From Bryobacterales bacterium (lineage in GTDB: Bacteria > Acidobacteriota > Terriglobia > Bryobacterales > UBA6623): a stretch of 50,791 nucleotides of DNA. Positions 26,471 to 35,596 of this stretch are shown here, in pieces. A program made the position numbers and the translations under genes. Location of the stretch: positions 1 through 50,791 of the forward strand of contig JAJDTX010000196.1 of NCBI GenBank assembly GCA_022826925.1, read 5' to 3'. The notes beneath the pieces are model-generated. The model had not been told where the DNA came from. It ran no database searches and saw only the letters and a program-made list of their open reading frames with translations. Within the stretch, counting starts at the first letter, position 1; the number at the start of each line of letters is the position of its first letter.

Positions 26471-27979
26471 CTAGTGCTCCATCGGGATGCCGAATGCGTA
26501 GACCGCGTTGTCCATCGCGGTCAGATACACATGGCTGGGCCCGGAGGACAGGGTGTGTCCCCTGGCCGGCGCCTCGATCGAATCCGCACTGTCCCACAGG
26601 GCGGCTCCGGTCGTGCCCTCAAGTGCGTGCAGCGTCGCTTGGCCTGAGGCCTCGCCCCCGTCTAGGGCGAACACCACGCCGTTGACCACGATCGGAGGAA
26701 GCGGCGCGACCATCGCGGAGGATTCCCAACCCTTTTCTAATGACATCGCTCCAGCGCGGCCGGCCAGCTTCCATGCGGCGATCGACCTGCCAGTCGACAC
26801 GACGATCCAGCTCGTTCCGGACTCGTCTTTCCAGACCGCGAGCGCGGTATCTTCGTCCGCGCTTCCAGATCTAGCCGAGGCGGCGGCCACTGTCGCCGTG
26901 AGGTTGTCGGCGACGTAGACCTGCAGCGTGCCGTCGCTGCCGAGGGCGGCCAAGTGGTCAGCTCCGTTGAAGTCGAAAACTACCGGCGAGGAACGGAATC
27001 CGGTGGCGCGGCTCTCCTGCACGAGGTTTAGCGAGCGGGATTCGAGCGCGACCAGCGCCCCATCCCGGGTCGCGGCGTAGAGCGTGCCGTCTGGCGCAAA
27101 GGCTGCTCCGGCAGGCCCCGCGATCGAACCGCCATCGGATTCCCAAGCGCGTACCGTGCCGCTCTCAAGGTCCAGTGACCACACGCCGTCCGGCGTGCCG
27201 CCGCAGCGGTTAACGGTTGTGACAAACGCAGTGTCCTCGATCACGATCAGCCCGCGGGCGTGCGAATTGGCTGGCAGGAACGGCATGGGAGGCCTGTGGT
27301 CGCGACCGTTCGAAACGTAGAGTGCGTGCAGCTTGCCGTCGTTGGACAGGACGTGAAGCAGATTCACGCCCCGCAGCGACGACCGCGCCGGGGGCCGGGT
27401 CCGCGCGGCTGCTTGGCTCGGCTGCGGTCTGGCTGTCGGCGTTGGTGGGATCTCTGCGAGGGTGACCGCGCCCGCGCCCGGCTGGCCGACGCCGCTGATC
27501 GCTGGCGAGCGGCGGCCGCGGGCGACGAATCCCAGCATCGAGGGCATCTTGACCGACGTGTTCCTGCTGACGTTTGCGGTCATTCCGCCCGGACACTCGG
27601 CCGAACTGTTGCTGGGGCCCGCAGCGAAGTGCCGATCCCATTCCATCCGAGCCAGGTCCGTATCCATGGTGTAGACCCCGCCGGAACTCCCGCTCACGAA
27701 TGCAAGCGATCGGAACCCACGATGGCTGATGAGAAAGTCCAGCAACACCGGCGCCGTCAGCGCCGCGTCGCCGCGGGTCTCATTCGCCGTTTGAATGCGC
27801 CACAGGGGCTGGAATCCCGGGCCGGCCACGGTCTGCGCCGAGACCTTGCGGTCGCTGCGCACCCAAGACGAGCGCTGGGCGTCCATTCCGACCGTTGTCC
27901 AGTCGTCCGAGAACGCCGGCAGCGCGGCTAGCAGCGCGGCGGCGGTGGAAATCGCGAGTGGTGCAATTCGAGAGCGCAT
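26471..27979 (-). CDS. PQQ-binding-like beta-propeller protein
   Basis: An exported protein of about 502 residues with signal peptide (IAPLAISTAAALLAALPAFS) and tryptophan-docking-type propeller blades, for example GVWSLDLESGTVRAW and TLHALEGTTGAALWDSAD. It shares landmarks with the divergent gene at 28063: ECPGGMTA versus LCPGGMTA, RCGGTPDGV versus HCGGNPNMG, and the end VYAFGIP versus FYAFGIE. They are therefore paralogues that have diverged strongly. I placed the start at the ATG 27979; a longer frame to 28057 adds residues without signal character. It is followed directly by the heme/HhH gene. Whether it binds PQQ or is a structural propeller is not clear. Confidence 0.75.
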   Translation of the reverse strand: MRSRIAPLAISTAAALLAALPAFSDDWTTVGMDAQRSSWVRSDRKVSAQTVAGPGFQPLWRIQTANETRGDAALTAPVLLDFLISHRGFRSLAFVSGSSGGVYTMDTDLARMEWDRHFAAGPSNSSAECPGGMTANVSRNTSVKMPSMLGFVARGRRSPAISGVGQPGAGAVTLAEIPPTPTARPQPSQAAARTRPPARSSLRGVNLLHVLSNDGKLHALYVSNGRDHRPPMPFLPANSHARGLIVIEDTAFVTTVNRCGGTPDGVWSLDLESGTVRAWESDGGSIAGPAGAAFAPDGTLYAATRDGALVALESRSLNLVQESRATGFRSSPVVFDFNGADHLAALGSDGTLQVYVADNLTATVAAASARSGSADEDTALAVWKDESGTSWIVVSTGRSIAAWKLAGRAGAMSLEKGWESSAMVAPLPPIVVNGVVFALDGGEASGQATLHALEGTTGAALWDSADSIEAPARGHTLSSGPSHVYLTAMDNAVYAFGIPMEH

Positions 27980-28062
27980 GGAGTGATGAGTGGGGTCGTG
28001 GCGGCTCGAAACAGCCGTCCGAACAATCATACCGTTAGGCAAACTAGAATAGTGCAACGACC
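27980..28062. promoter_or_regulatory. Divergent promoter region of two PQQ-propeller genes
   Basis: The 83-base gap between divergent paralogues must carry both promoters. A TAGAAT (-10-like) lies 17 bases before the plus-strand ATG and a TATGAT lies on the minus strand. No good -35 boxes are evident, so this is a position-based call. Confidence 0.35.
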
Positions 28063-29622
28063 ATGTCTGCGACGAGACCTGCCCTGTTACTGATCCCCCT
28101 CACGCTGCTGGCGGCCGCCGCCTTCGGCGCGGACTGGCTGACTGACGGGGGCAATCCGCAGCGCACCGCGTGGCAGCAGGACGAGACCATATTCACGACC
28201 GAGAACGTCGCCCAGACGAAGCTGCTGTGGAAGATCAAGCTCGACAACGAGCCACGCCAGATGCACGCGCTGCTGCCTGCCTTGATCGCCGAGGACGTGC
28301 AGACAGCGGACGGCCCCAAGGAAGTCGTCTTGGTCACAGGCGTGTCTGACAACCTCTTCGCCATCGATGCTGCGAACGGGCGCCTGATTTGGTCCAAGCA
28401 GTTCGACCGCGACTGGGAGCCGAGTCCGGGAATGCGGCCGCCGTACCTGTTGTGCCCGGGCGGCATGACGGCAACGCCGGTGATCGGTCCCGGGGCCGAG
28501 GAGGGCGAATATGTCGTCTATGCCGCTTCCTGGGATGGTCGGCTGCGCCGGCTCGATCTGGCCGATGGCGAGGATCTGGCCCCGCCGGCGAAGTTCATGC
28601 CCCCGAACGGCAAGCCCTATGCCCTGAACTTGGTAGACAACGTCATCTACACCCACTCGGCCCAGCATTGTGGCGGGAATCCGAACATGGGCTACGTCTA
28701 CGACCTGAATTCCGACCGGGTGGGCAGTTGGGGGCCTGCCGGCGGCGGCATGTGGGGCCGCACCGGACCGGCTATCAGCTCCAAGAAGGTGATGTACACG
28801 GGCACGGGCGATGGTGTCTGGGACCCGGAAAACGGCGTCTTCGGCAACGGCATCATCGGGATGCAGCTGGACCCCGCAACCGGCAAGCTGGAACTCTACG
28901 ACTACTACGGACCGACCAATGCAGAGTGGCTGTTCAAGCGCGACTTAGACATGCAGGTGACTCCGGCGATCTTCCCCTATAAGGGCAGGGAACTGATGGT
29001 GGACGCCGGCAAGGAGTGCGTTATCTACCTTATGGACCTCGAGTCGATCGGTGGCGACGACCACCGCACTCCGCTGTACCGATCGCCGCTGGTTTGCAAC
29101 GAGGAGGTGAACTTCGCCTCCGCCGGAGTGTGGGGCGCGATGGCCAGCTGGGAGGACACCGACGGCACGGTATGGGTGCTGGCGCCCATCTGGGGGCCCA
29201 AGCACTCCAAGTTCCATGCCGCTATCGAGCATGGCGAGGTCACTGAGGGTGCGATCGTCGCATTCAAGGTGGCGGAGCGCGAGGATGGCAGCCTCTGGCT
29301 GGCGCCGGAATGGATCTCGCGAGACATGAATAGGGCAGAGCCTCCGGTGGTCGCCAACGGCATAGTCTTCGCTTATGGCAACGGCGAGGACACGCACCAA
29401 GCGATGCCGGACGTGGGCCTCACCAACACTGCCGAGGAGCGGATCGCGGGTTCGACCAATGCGGTGCTGTATGCGTTGGACGCGCGAACGGGCAGGGAAT
29501 TGTGGAATAGCGGCGACCAGATCGCCAGTTGGAACCACTGGGGAGGGATCTCCATTGCCAACGGACGGGTCTACATCGGCACGTTCGACGGTTATTTCTA
29601 CGCCTTCGGAATCGAGCGATAG
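28063..29622 (+). CDS. PQQ-binding-like beta-propeller protein, paralogue
   Basis: A 519-residue exported protein with signal peptide (LLLIPLTLLAAAAFGAD) and PQQ-like propeller blades such as NLFAIDAANGRLIWSKQF, GIIGMQLDPATGKLELYDYY and VLYALDARTGRELWNSGDQ. Conserved cysteines in LLCPGGMTA and QHCGGNP are shared with its divergent neighbour. No CXXCH motif is present. In the Acidobacteriota such proteins are usually annotated as pyrrolo-quinoline quinone proteins of unknown substrate. It ends 5 bases before the convergent ATPase gene. With the neighbouring heme/HhH protein it could form a small oxidase chain, but that is inference. Confidence 0.78.
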   Translation: MSATRPALLLIPLTLLAAAAFGADWLTDGGNPQRTAWQQDETIFTTENVAQTKLLWKIKLDNEPRQMHALLPALIAEDVQTADGPKEVVLVTGVSDNLFAIDAANGRLIWSKQFDRDWEPSPGMRPPYLLCPGGMTATPVIGPGAEEGEYVVYAASWDGRLRRLDLADGEDLAPPAKFMPPNGKPYALNLVDNVIYTHSAQHCGGNPNMGYVYDLNSDRVGSWGPAGGGMWGRTGPAISSKKVMYTGTGDGVWDPENGVFGNGIIGMQLDPATGKLELYDYYGPTNAEWLFKRDLDMQVTPAIFPYKGRELMVDAGKECVIYLMDLESIGGDDHRTPLYRSPLVCNEEVNFASAGVWGAMASWEDTDGTVWVLAPIWGPKHSKFHAAIEHGEVTEGAIVAFKVAEREDGSLWLAPEWISRDMNRAEPPVVANGIVFAYGNGEDTHQAMPDVGLTNTAEERIAGSTNAVLYALDARTGRELWNSGDQIASWNHWGGISIANGRVYIGTFDGYFYAFGIER

Positions 29623-29627
29623 CGCGC

Positions 29628-30938
29628 TCAGAGCTCGGCCAGGAACTGCGCGTGATACAAAGGCCACATCTCGACCTGTTCGCTCTGCTGGAGCCGCGGC
29701 CCTCCGTAGAGCTTTAGCGCCCTGCGCGGCTCGTAGCGCTGGAGATACGATCGCAGGCTGCGAGCGCGCGTGCGAGATCCGCTCTTGACCTCGACCGGGA
29801 CGATCTCTCCCGCACTATCGCGGAGAATGAATTCCAGCTCGGACTGGCCCTGCTCCCATCCGAAGGTCGGGTAGAGGCCGCGGGCGCTCAACTCGGCCTG
29901 CACGAAGTTCTCGGCGATAAAGCCCTTATAGTCGACGTCTTGTGCGCGTTGGTCGGCGTATGTCAGGCCGAGCATGTGTCCGAGCAGCCCGACATCGAAC
30001 AAATAGAGTTTGAACATGTTCTGCCGAGTCTGCGCCAGCAGGGGTACGCGTGGCTTGCCATCGATCGGGTAGCACTTAAGAACGAGACCAGCTGCTTCGA
30101 GCCAGTCGATCGGGCTGCGCAGGTCTTGGTAGCGTCGCTTGCGGTCGACTACGCCTGAGAACCGGAATCGACGAACGGAAGCGTCTCGGCTGGTCCCCAG
30201 CTGGCGGGGTACGTTGGCAAACACTGCTCCGATGTGCTGCGCGTGTAGTCGGCCAGCATACTTGCCGAAGTCGCGTTCAAAGCCGGCGACCAGGAGTCGG
30301 TGCGTGTGCTCGACCTGCTTGGCCCTCGCATGCGCGCTCCCGTGCCCGTCGAACCAACCCTTGACAGCCTCGGGCATGCCCCCCACAAAGTAGTAGTCCA
30401 GCAGGAGCGACCACAGTTTACGGTGGGCAATCTGGCTCCTGTGCCGGTCTCGCAGTGCTTCGAGCAAGCGAGGTTCGCCGGCTGCGATGACGAATTCTTC
30501 GAAGCAGAGGGGCGAGAGTTTGACTTGGTCGACTCGTCCGACGGGAAAGGAATCTAGCAGTCCGATGTTCGAGCCGCTCGCGCATAAGAAGGCATTCGGG
30601 AGCACTTCGGCGAAGTACTTCAGAGAGTCGACCGCCGGCTGGCACTCACCGATCTCGTCGAAGAAGATGAGGTCATGCTCGAGGTCGACGGCGGCGTTGA
30701 GCCGAAGTTCGACATTGGCAATGACGCGCCAAGGATCTAGGCCCTCATCGAACAGCTCTGCCAGATCCGGCTCTTTGCGAAAGTCGAGGGTATGTACCTT
30801 CCTGAATTCGCTGGAACCGAACATCTGTTCGAGCAAGACGGTCTTGCCGACTTGCCGGGCGCCATCGAGCAGCAGGGGCTTGCGGCTGGGCTGCTGCTTC
30901 CACCTCAGCAGATCGTCGATTCGCAGGCGGTGTAACAT
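29628..30938 (-). CDS. AAA ATPase with DUF4143 domain
   Basis: A 436-residue ATPase of the AAA_14/DUF4143 family. Walker A is GARQVGKT at 26-33, Walker B is LIFFDEIGEC at 90-99, and the sensor-type segment FLCASGSN follows. The C-terminal DUF4143 ends in a PD-(D/E)XK-like core, with ELEFILRD and IVPVEVKSG. Members are scattered on mobile regions and are proposed to act in defence or toxin-antitoxin-like functions, with no firm role. The start is ATG 30938; a TTG at 30977 is in frame but improbable. It is transcribed alone from an AT-rich promoter at 31005-31033. The AT-rich flank hints at acquisition by transfer. Confidence 0.85.
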   Translation of the reverse strand: MLHRLRIDDLLRWKQQPSRKPLLLDGARQVGKTVLLEQMFGSSEFRKVHTLDFRKEPDLAELFDEGLDPWRVIANVELRLNAAVDLEHDLIFFDEIGECQPAVDSLKYFAEVLPNAFLCASGSNIGLLDSFPVGRVDQVKLSPLCFEEFVIAAGEPRLLEALRDRHRSQIAHRKLWSLLLDYYFVGGMPEAVKGWFDGHGSAHARAKQVEHTHRLLVAGFERDFGKYAGRLHAQHIGAVFANVPRQLGTSRDASVRRFRFSGVVDRKRRYQDLRSPIDWLEAAGLVLKCYPIDGKPRVPLLAQTRQNMFKLYLFDVGLLGHMLGLTYADQRAQDVDYKGFIAENFVQAELSARGLYPTFGWEQGQSELEFILRDSAGEIVPVEVKSGSRTRARSLRSYLQRYEPRRALKLYGGPRLQQSEQVEMWPLYHAQFLAEL

Positions 30939-31276
30939 TTTCCGATGGTCTCCAGCGAGCGTTGTGGCGGGCTGCAACAGCGCGCCGATTGCAAGTATAG
31001 CATTTTTATATAGATATAAGTGTTGTAATGCAACATTATTGTCCAGTTATAAATGTCATCCTGTCTCATTTAATTGGCGATCTAAGTGCTAATGCTGGGG
31101 AATTCGTGGGCCGCTGGGTCATGCGTCGCTCCAGAATCGTATGCGAGGGCGGCCTGAAGGCACTCTCGTATATGAATCCCTTGCGAAACACTTCAGTGGA
31201 TACAAGTAGGGAGAATGACCACTCTTATAGGGATACAACTGCGCATTCTCTGCACTTGATTGGCGATGCACCCTGC
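30939..31276. other. AT-rich intergenic stretch
   Basis: Between the ATPase start and the sulfatase end, about 31000-31080 is clearly AT-rich in an otherwise GC-rich window. It contains the ATPase promoter and the small inverted repeat TGTTG-taatg-CAACA at 31021-31035. The 9-mer ATTGGCGAT occurs twice, near 31072 and 31259. Open frames here, including one from 31028, show no known domain. Confidence 0.4.
31005..31033 (-). promoter_or_regulatory. Sigma-70-like promoter of the ATPase gene
   Basis: On the minus strand TTGCAT (31033-31028) is followed after exactly 17 bases by TATAAA (31010-31005). The predicted transcript start near 30997 lies about 60 bases before the ATG at 30938. A short inverted repeat overlaps the -35 box and could be an operator. 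Confidence 0.55.
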
Positions 31277-32662
31277 CTAGTGGACCGTGTCATGTTGCCG
31301 CTTCGGACTCGGAGTGGGCATCTGCGCTCCCACGCGAGCGCGCCAAGCCTCGAGGTCAGCTCTCAGCTGCTCTGCGATCTCCGGGTGAGAACTAGTCAAA
31401 TCGCGGTTCTCCGAGATGTCCTCGGCTAGGTCGAAGAGTTCGTATTCGTGGCCGGAACCCGCAACGGTCCCCTCGAACCACTCGATCAGCTTGTAGCGCC
31501 CGCGCCGAACGGCGCCTGCCGGGACCATGCCCGATCCCACGTGGTAATGGGGGTAGTGCCAGTAGAGCGTCCGTTCCGTCCGAGACGCTTGTCCCTCGAG
31601 CACATCCAAGAAGCTCTCGCCATCGAGATCGCCAGGAGCATCCCCGTCACCGAGGAGTTCAAGGAACGTTGGAAAGAAGTCCACCGTCGTCATCAGGTGG
31701 TCGGTTGTAGAGCCGGGATCGGTGTGTCCCGGCCAGCGGATTACCAACGGCACGCGAATGCCGCCCTCATAGAGCCATCCCTTGCCCGAGCGCAGCGGGT
31801 CTTGGCGGGCGAAGGTCTCCTTGCCGCCATTGTCCGAGTAGAAGATGACCATCGTGTTGTCACGCAGGCCGAGTTGGTCGAGCTTGGACAACACCTGGCC
31901 GACGCCATCGTCTAGGCGCTCAGTGATCGCCGCGATAGTCGGCATGATCTTCAGGCGCTCCAGCAGAGGGTCTCCGATATACGGAGCAATGCGCGCACGG
32001 CTCTCTATTACCGGCTCGTGGATCGAATTGTGGGGCAGGTAGAGGAAGAACGGCTCCAAGCCGTGGCTCTCCAGGAATCGCATGGCATGGTCGGTGATGG
32101 ATTGCACGTTGTGCGGATCCTCCTCCGGGTCGCTCTCGCCGATGATCGGCTTGTAGGTCACCAAGACATCGTCAAAGCCCTGCTTGTCAGGGTTGTAGGG
32201 CAGGCTGGCGGGCGGTCGCTTGTCTTGGCTTAGGTGCCACTTGCCGAAATGCGCGGTTCGATAGCCGTTGCGCCGAAAGACTTCTGCGATCGTCGTGACC
32301 TCGAGGTCGAGGCGTTTGTGCCACTCCGGCTGCAGCAGTGGCTTTCCCTTCGGATTGGATCCCTTGATGTGATCTGTCAGGTGCAGCCTGGCCGGGTACT
32401 GTCCGCTCATCAGCGCCGCCCTTGTCGGCGAGCAGACCGCTGCTGAAGAGTATGCGCTGGTGAAGCGCATGCCCTCGCTGGCGAGGCGATCGATGTTGGG
32501 TGTGCGGTACGCTTTCCCGCCGTTGGCACCGATCTGGCTCCAGCCGAGATCGTCAGCCAGGATCAGAACGACGTTTGGCCCTTGTCCCGCGACTGCCAGT
32601 GCCGTCGCGAAGAGCGTCAGCGCGACGATCCTCACGGCGTTGAGTATAAGCTTGGCTGCCAT
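31277..32662 (-). CDS. Exported sulfatase (type I, formylglycine)
   Basis: A 461-residue arylsulfatase-family enzyme that would cleave sulfate esters, probably from polysaccharides. After a signal peptide (RIVALTLFATALAVAG) it has LILADDLGWSQIG with the metal-binding Asp pair, the sulfatase signature CSPTR at 77-81 in which Cys is converted to formylglycine, then FGKWHL and the DNGG metal site. The start is ATG 32662; the frame extends upstream to 32974 but that overlaps the previous sulfatase and lacks signal character. It lies 62 bases after the upstream sulfatase gene, at the end of the receptor-lipoprotein-sulfatase series. Confidence 0.88.
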   Translation of the reverse strand: MAAKLILNAVRIVALTLFATALAVAGQGPNVVLILADDLGWSQIGANGGKAYRTPNIDRLASEGMRFTSAYSSAAVCSPTRAALMSGQYPARLHLTDHIKGSNPKGKPLLQPEWHKRLDLEVTTIAEVFRRNGYRTAHFGKWHLSQDKRPPASLPYNPDKQGFDDVLVTYKPIIGESDPEEDPHNVQSITDHAMRFLESHGLEPFFLYLPHNSIHEPVIESRARIAPYIGDPLLERLKIMPTIAAITERLDDGVGQVLSKLDQLGLRDNTMVIFYSDNGGKETFARQDPLRSGKGWLYEGGIRVPLVIRWPGHTDPGSTTDHLMTTVDFFPTFLELLGDGDAPGDLDGESFLDVLEGQASRTERTLYWHYPHYHVGSGMVPAGAVRRGRYKLIEWFEGTVAGSGHEYELFDLAEDISENRDLTSSHPEIAEQLRADLEAWRARVGAQMPTPSPKRQHDTVH

Positions 32663-32724
32663 TGCTGGCCAAGACGGCACCCTAGAGTGCGTCGAATCGG
32701 AGATTTGAGCGGAGACAGCGTGTG

Positions 32725-34446
32725 CTATTGACGGACGATTTCGACGTGCCAGACCCCGTGAGATTCGGACCCCTCGATCAATCTGGCCTCGAACGAGCCT
32801 TCGCCGGTGGACAGCGTGACCCCTTCGAAGCGTACGCTCTCCGCGCCGGCCGAAACTGCCGCCGACTCTTCCGTTCCTTGAAACGAGATCGTAGCCGTCG
32901 CCGCGGCTGAGGCTGGATTGGCGAAGGTGACCGCCACGTCGTAGGGTCCTTTCGAGGCAACCTCGACTTCCCACTTGCCCAAGACCTTCTCACCCCGCCC
33001 CCAGCCGTCCGGCGTCTCCATGCGCCAGTCTTGGCGGGTCAGTGTCACGCGCTCTTGCTGGTCGCTGCCGATCGTGAACCGCACCGCTTCGAAGCCTCGG
33101 CCGGACGATACGTCGTCAAACCAGTTGTCATACCCGGCCTTGAGGCGCTCGACCACATCGGGCATGTCCGCGGCAAGGTCGGTTTCTTCCCCCGGATCGG
33201 CCAGTAGGTCATAGAGTTCGAGCGCAGCGTCTTCCGGTGGCGCATCCCGGAAACTCAGCGGCTGCACCAACTTGTACTGCTGCTCGACCGCAGCGAATGC
33301 GCGGTAGCGCTGGGGCGCGTTGCCGCGGTGCGCTTGGACGAAATACGTCCGCTCTGGCAGTTGCGACACTGCGCCGTCCCACAGCGGAAGCAGATTGATC
33401 CCGTCGAGCTCGACGCCGGACGGAGCGGCCACCCCAGCTGCTGCGAGCAAAGTGGGGGCGACATCGATATGCGCGCCCAGTGATTCGACCCTGCGGGCCT
33501 CAAGTCGGTCAGGCCAACGGACTAGGAACGGCACGCGGATGCCGCCCTCGTAGACGGTCGCTTTCTGCGCCCGGAGCCCGGCATGGTACAGGCGCGTCGT
33601 CGGGCCGTTATCGGTCATGAAGATGAAGATTGTGTTGCCTGCCAGGCCCTGTGCCTCGAGATGGTCCAGCAGTCGTCCGACATTGTCGTCAATGTTGGTG
33701 ATCATGCCGTAGATGCGGGCGTCCTTGTTCGACAGGCCCTGGGCAGCGTAGGGTTCGCGGTACGAGTCCGGGACTAGGTACGGGGAGTGCGGCGCATTGG
33801 TCGGGATGTAGGCGAAGAACGGCTCGCCGCTCCCGTCACCGATCCAGCCGATCGCCTCGTCGAAATACACGTCGGTGCAGTAGCCCTCGAACGACTCCTG
33901 CTCGCCGTTGCGGAACAGGATCGGATCGAAGTAGTCCGATCCGGGCGGATCGGAGGGCTGTCCGATGCCGCCGCCCTTGTGAACCACGGACGCTTGGAAG
34001 CCTTGGTCGATGGTGCGCTGCGGGTAGTTGTCTCCGAGGTGCCACTTGCCGAAGATCCCGGTGCGGTAGCCGGAAGCTCCGAGCGTCTCCGCGACGGTCA
34101 CTTCATCGGGCGCCATCATGGCGCGGCCCAAGTAGGTGTCGACCACACCCGTCCGGTAGTTGTAGCGGCCGGTCATCAGCGCGGCCCGAGTCGGGGCGCA
34201 CACCGGCGATACGTAGAAACGCGTCATTTCGACGCTCTCGGCCGCCAGGGCGTCGAGCCGGGGTGTCTGCAAGACCGGGTCGCCGTGCGAACCGAGCTGA
34301 GCCCAGCCCTGATCGTCCGTCATGATCAGGACGATGTTGGGCCTGTCGGCGACCTCGCCGGCAGGCCCGCAGGCCGAGGCCAGCAAGATCAACGGAATGA
34401 GAGCGAGAGCTCGAACAGACACGCCGAGCCCGTGCTGGGCGATCAT
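32725..34446 (-). CDS. Lipoprotein sulfatase (type I)
   Basis: About 573 residues. The signal ends in a lipobox, LLASAC, with Cys26 as lipid site, so the enzyme is anchored to a membrane. Metal-binding IMTDDQGWAQ, the signature CAPTR at 83-87, GIFGKWHLGDNYP and the MTDNGP site identify a sulfatase; a C-terminal beta-rich domain (about 450-573) is added. I chose ATG 34446, which gives a normal 26-residue lipoprotein signal. ATGs at 34539 and 34545 overlap the preceding gene by 4 to 10 bases and would be typical of coupling, but would place 31 to 33 extra residues before the signal. The start is therefore uncertain. Confidence 0.87.
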   Translation of the reverse strand: MIAQHGLGVSVRALALIPLILLASACGPAGEVADRPNIVLIMTDDQGWAQLGSHGDPVLQTPRLDALAAESVEMTRFYVSPVCAPTRAALMTGRYNYRTGVVDTYLGRAMMAPDEVTVAETLGASGYRTGIFGKWHLGDNYPQRTIDQGFQASVVHKGGGIGQPSDPPGSDYFDPILFRNGEQESFEGYCTDVYFDEAIGWIGDGSGEPFFAYIPTNAPHSPYLVPDSYREPYAAQGLSNKDARIYGMITNIDDNVGRLLDHLEAQGLAGNTIFIFMTDNGPTTRLYHAGLRAQKATVYEGGIRVPFLVRWPDRLEARRVESLGAHIDVAPTLLAAAGVAAPSGVELDGINLLPLWDGAVSQLPERTYFVQAHRGNAPQRYRAFAAVEQQYKLVQPLSFRDAPPEDAALELYDLLADPGEETDLAADMPDVVERLKAGYDNWFDDVSSGRGFEAVRFTIGSDQQERVTLTRQDWRMETPDGWGRGEKVLGKWEVEVASKGPYDVAVTFANPASAAATATISFQGTEESAAVSAGAESVRFEGVTLSTGEGSFEARLIEGSESHGVWHVEIVRQ

Positions 34447-34535
34447 CGCTGTCGGTGCAAAGCGCGGAGAACTCAAGCTGGAGGCCGTCGGCTGGCGATG
34501 GCGTCGATTCGTGAAAGTCAAGGCAGTTCGATTCC

Positions 34536-35381
34536 TCATTTCCAAGTCACTTCCATCGCGAAGAAGTGGTCAAAGACCTCGCGATTCGGATGATTGGCGT
34601 CGTTTGTTTCGGGACTGCGGATGTAGAAATCCAGCTGCTGCAGCGCCGGATTTACTGCGCCGGCCTCGGATGTCTTGCTGTCCAGCGGGTAGTGTGCCAC
34701 GAGGTCGCGGTCGCGCATGCCCTGCGTGACCATGAAGTGGATCTCGTAGTCGCTATAGAGCGGCTCGCCATTGAGCGTGGCCGAGCCCATGCCCCAGCCA
34801 GCGACGTAGAGCAGGCTCTTGGGCCAGTTCGCATCGCCGCAGCCTGAATCGCCATGCTCGAACAGGAAGGCGGCGATCCCTCCGTCCTGGCAAGGCGAGA
34901 ACTCCTTGATCTCCTCGAGGTCGATTGCGTACGTTCCTTCCGGCAGTTCGAGCTCGGCGCGGAAGGTGCCCGTGTTGGCGATCTCGTCGACATCGATCTC
35001 GGCCGTTCCGCCGACAGGACGGAGCGTCGTGCCGTCGTTGCCCATGTGGTCCCACGGGCTGGGGTCATTCAGCGTTCCGACCTGGTAGATGCGTGCGCCG
35101 GAGATCACGAAACGCCCGTCGTAGAGGTCATGCTGTTCAGGTTCGTAAAGGCCCATCGCGGTGTCGGGCTGGGTGCGCGGCCCGCGCTCGGGCTCCTGCG
35201 CCGCTGCGGGATCCTCAGGAGCCCCGGCCGAGCAGCCGAGCAGCAGGGCGACAAGGAGAGCAGTACTGACGGCCAGCGCGAGGCGTGCTGTGGGGCGTAA
35301 ACGGCCTGGGACCGGAGCGAAATTGCTGGAGGCGGATCGCAGGTGGTGTCTAGTCGGAGGCGGTTGGGTGATGCGCTGCAT
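34536..35381 (-). CDS. Lipoprotein of unknown function
   Basis: A 281-residue protein with lipobox LLLGC (Cys50) after a rather long N-terminal region; an internal start may be used. The mature part has a Pro/Glu linker and then a single beta-rich domain with AEIDVDEIANTGTFRAELEL, EGTYAIDLEEIKEF and a paired-cysteine stretch GDSGCGDANWPKS. I recognise no family. It sits between the TonB receptor gene and the sulfatase gene and overlaps the latter's possible start, so it probably belongs to the same operon. By position it could be a surface glycan-binding partner of the receptor, similar in role to SusD-like lipoproteins, but no SusD fold is evident. Confidence 0.65.
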   Translation of the reverse strand: MQRITQPPPTRHHLRSASSNFAPVPGRLRPTARLALAVSTALLVALLLGCSAGAPEDPAAAQEPERGPRTQPDTAMGLYEPEQHDLYDGRFVISGARIYQVGTLNDPSPWDHMGNDGTTLRPVGGTAEIDVDEIANTGTFRAELELPEGTYAIDLEEIKEFSPCQDGGIAAFLFEHGDSGCGDANWPKSLLYVAGWGMGSATLNGEPLYSDYEIHFMVTQGMRDRDLVAHYPLDSKTSEAGAVNPALQQLDFYIRSPETNDANHPNREVFDHFFAMEVTWK

Positions 35382-35596
35382 AAGTGGAAGCCTACCACGG
35401 CAAGGCCTGGACTAGGACCTGTGGCGTCAGATGGGGCTCGGCTCGCGAATTGCGTGCGCGCTTAAGCCGAGACAAGCGCGACAGAGGGTTCCGGCGAGGG
35501 CTGGTTCGATCGGTCTACCGGTTGGAGCCAGAGCGGGCAGCCGGCCGCGGGCTCGGTGTCCAGTGCGGCTGCATTGTTGCCAATGCCGCGCTGGAA

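Noticed and set aside
31028..31429. Plus-strand frame of 133 codons in the AT-rich region
   Set aside because: No domain or clear ribosome binding site; it runs antisense into the sulfatase gene.
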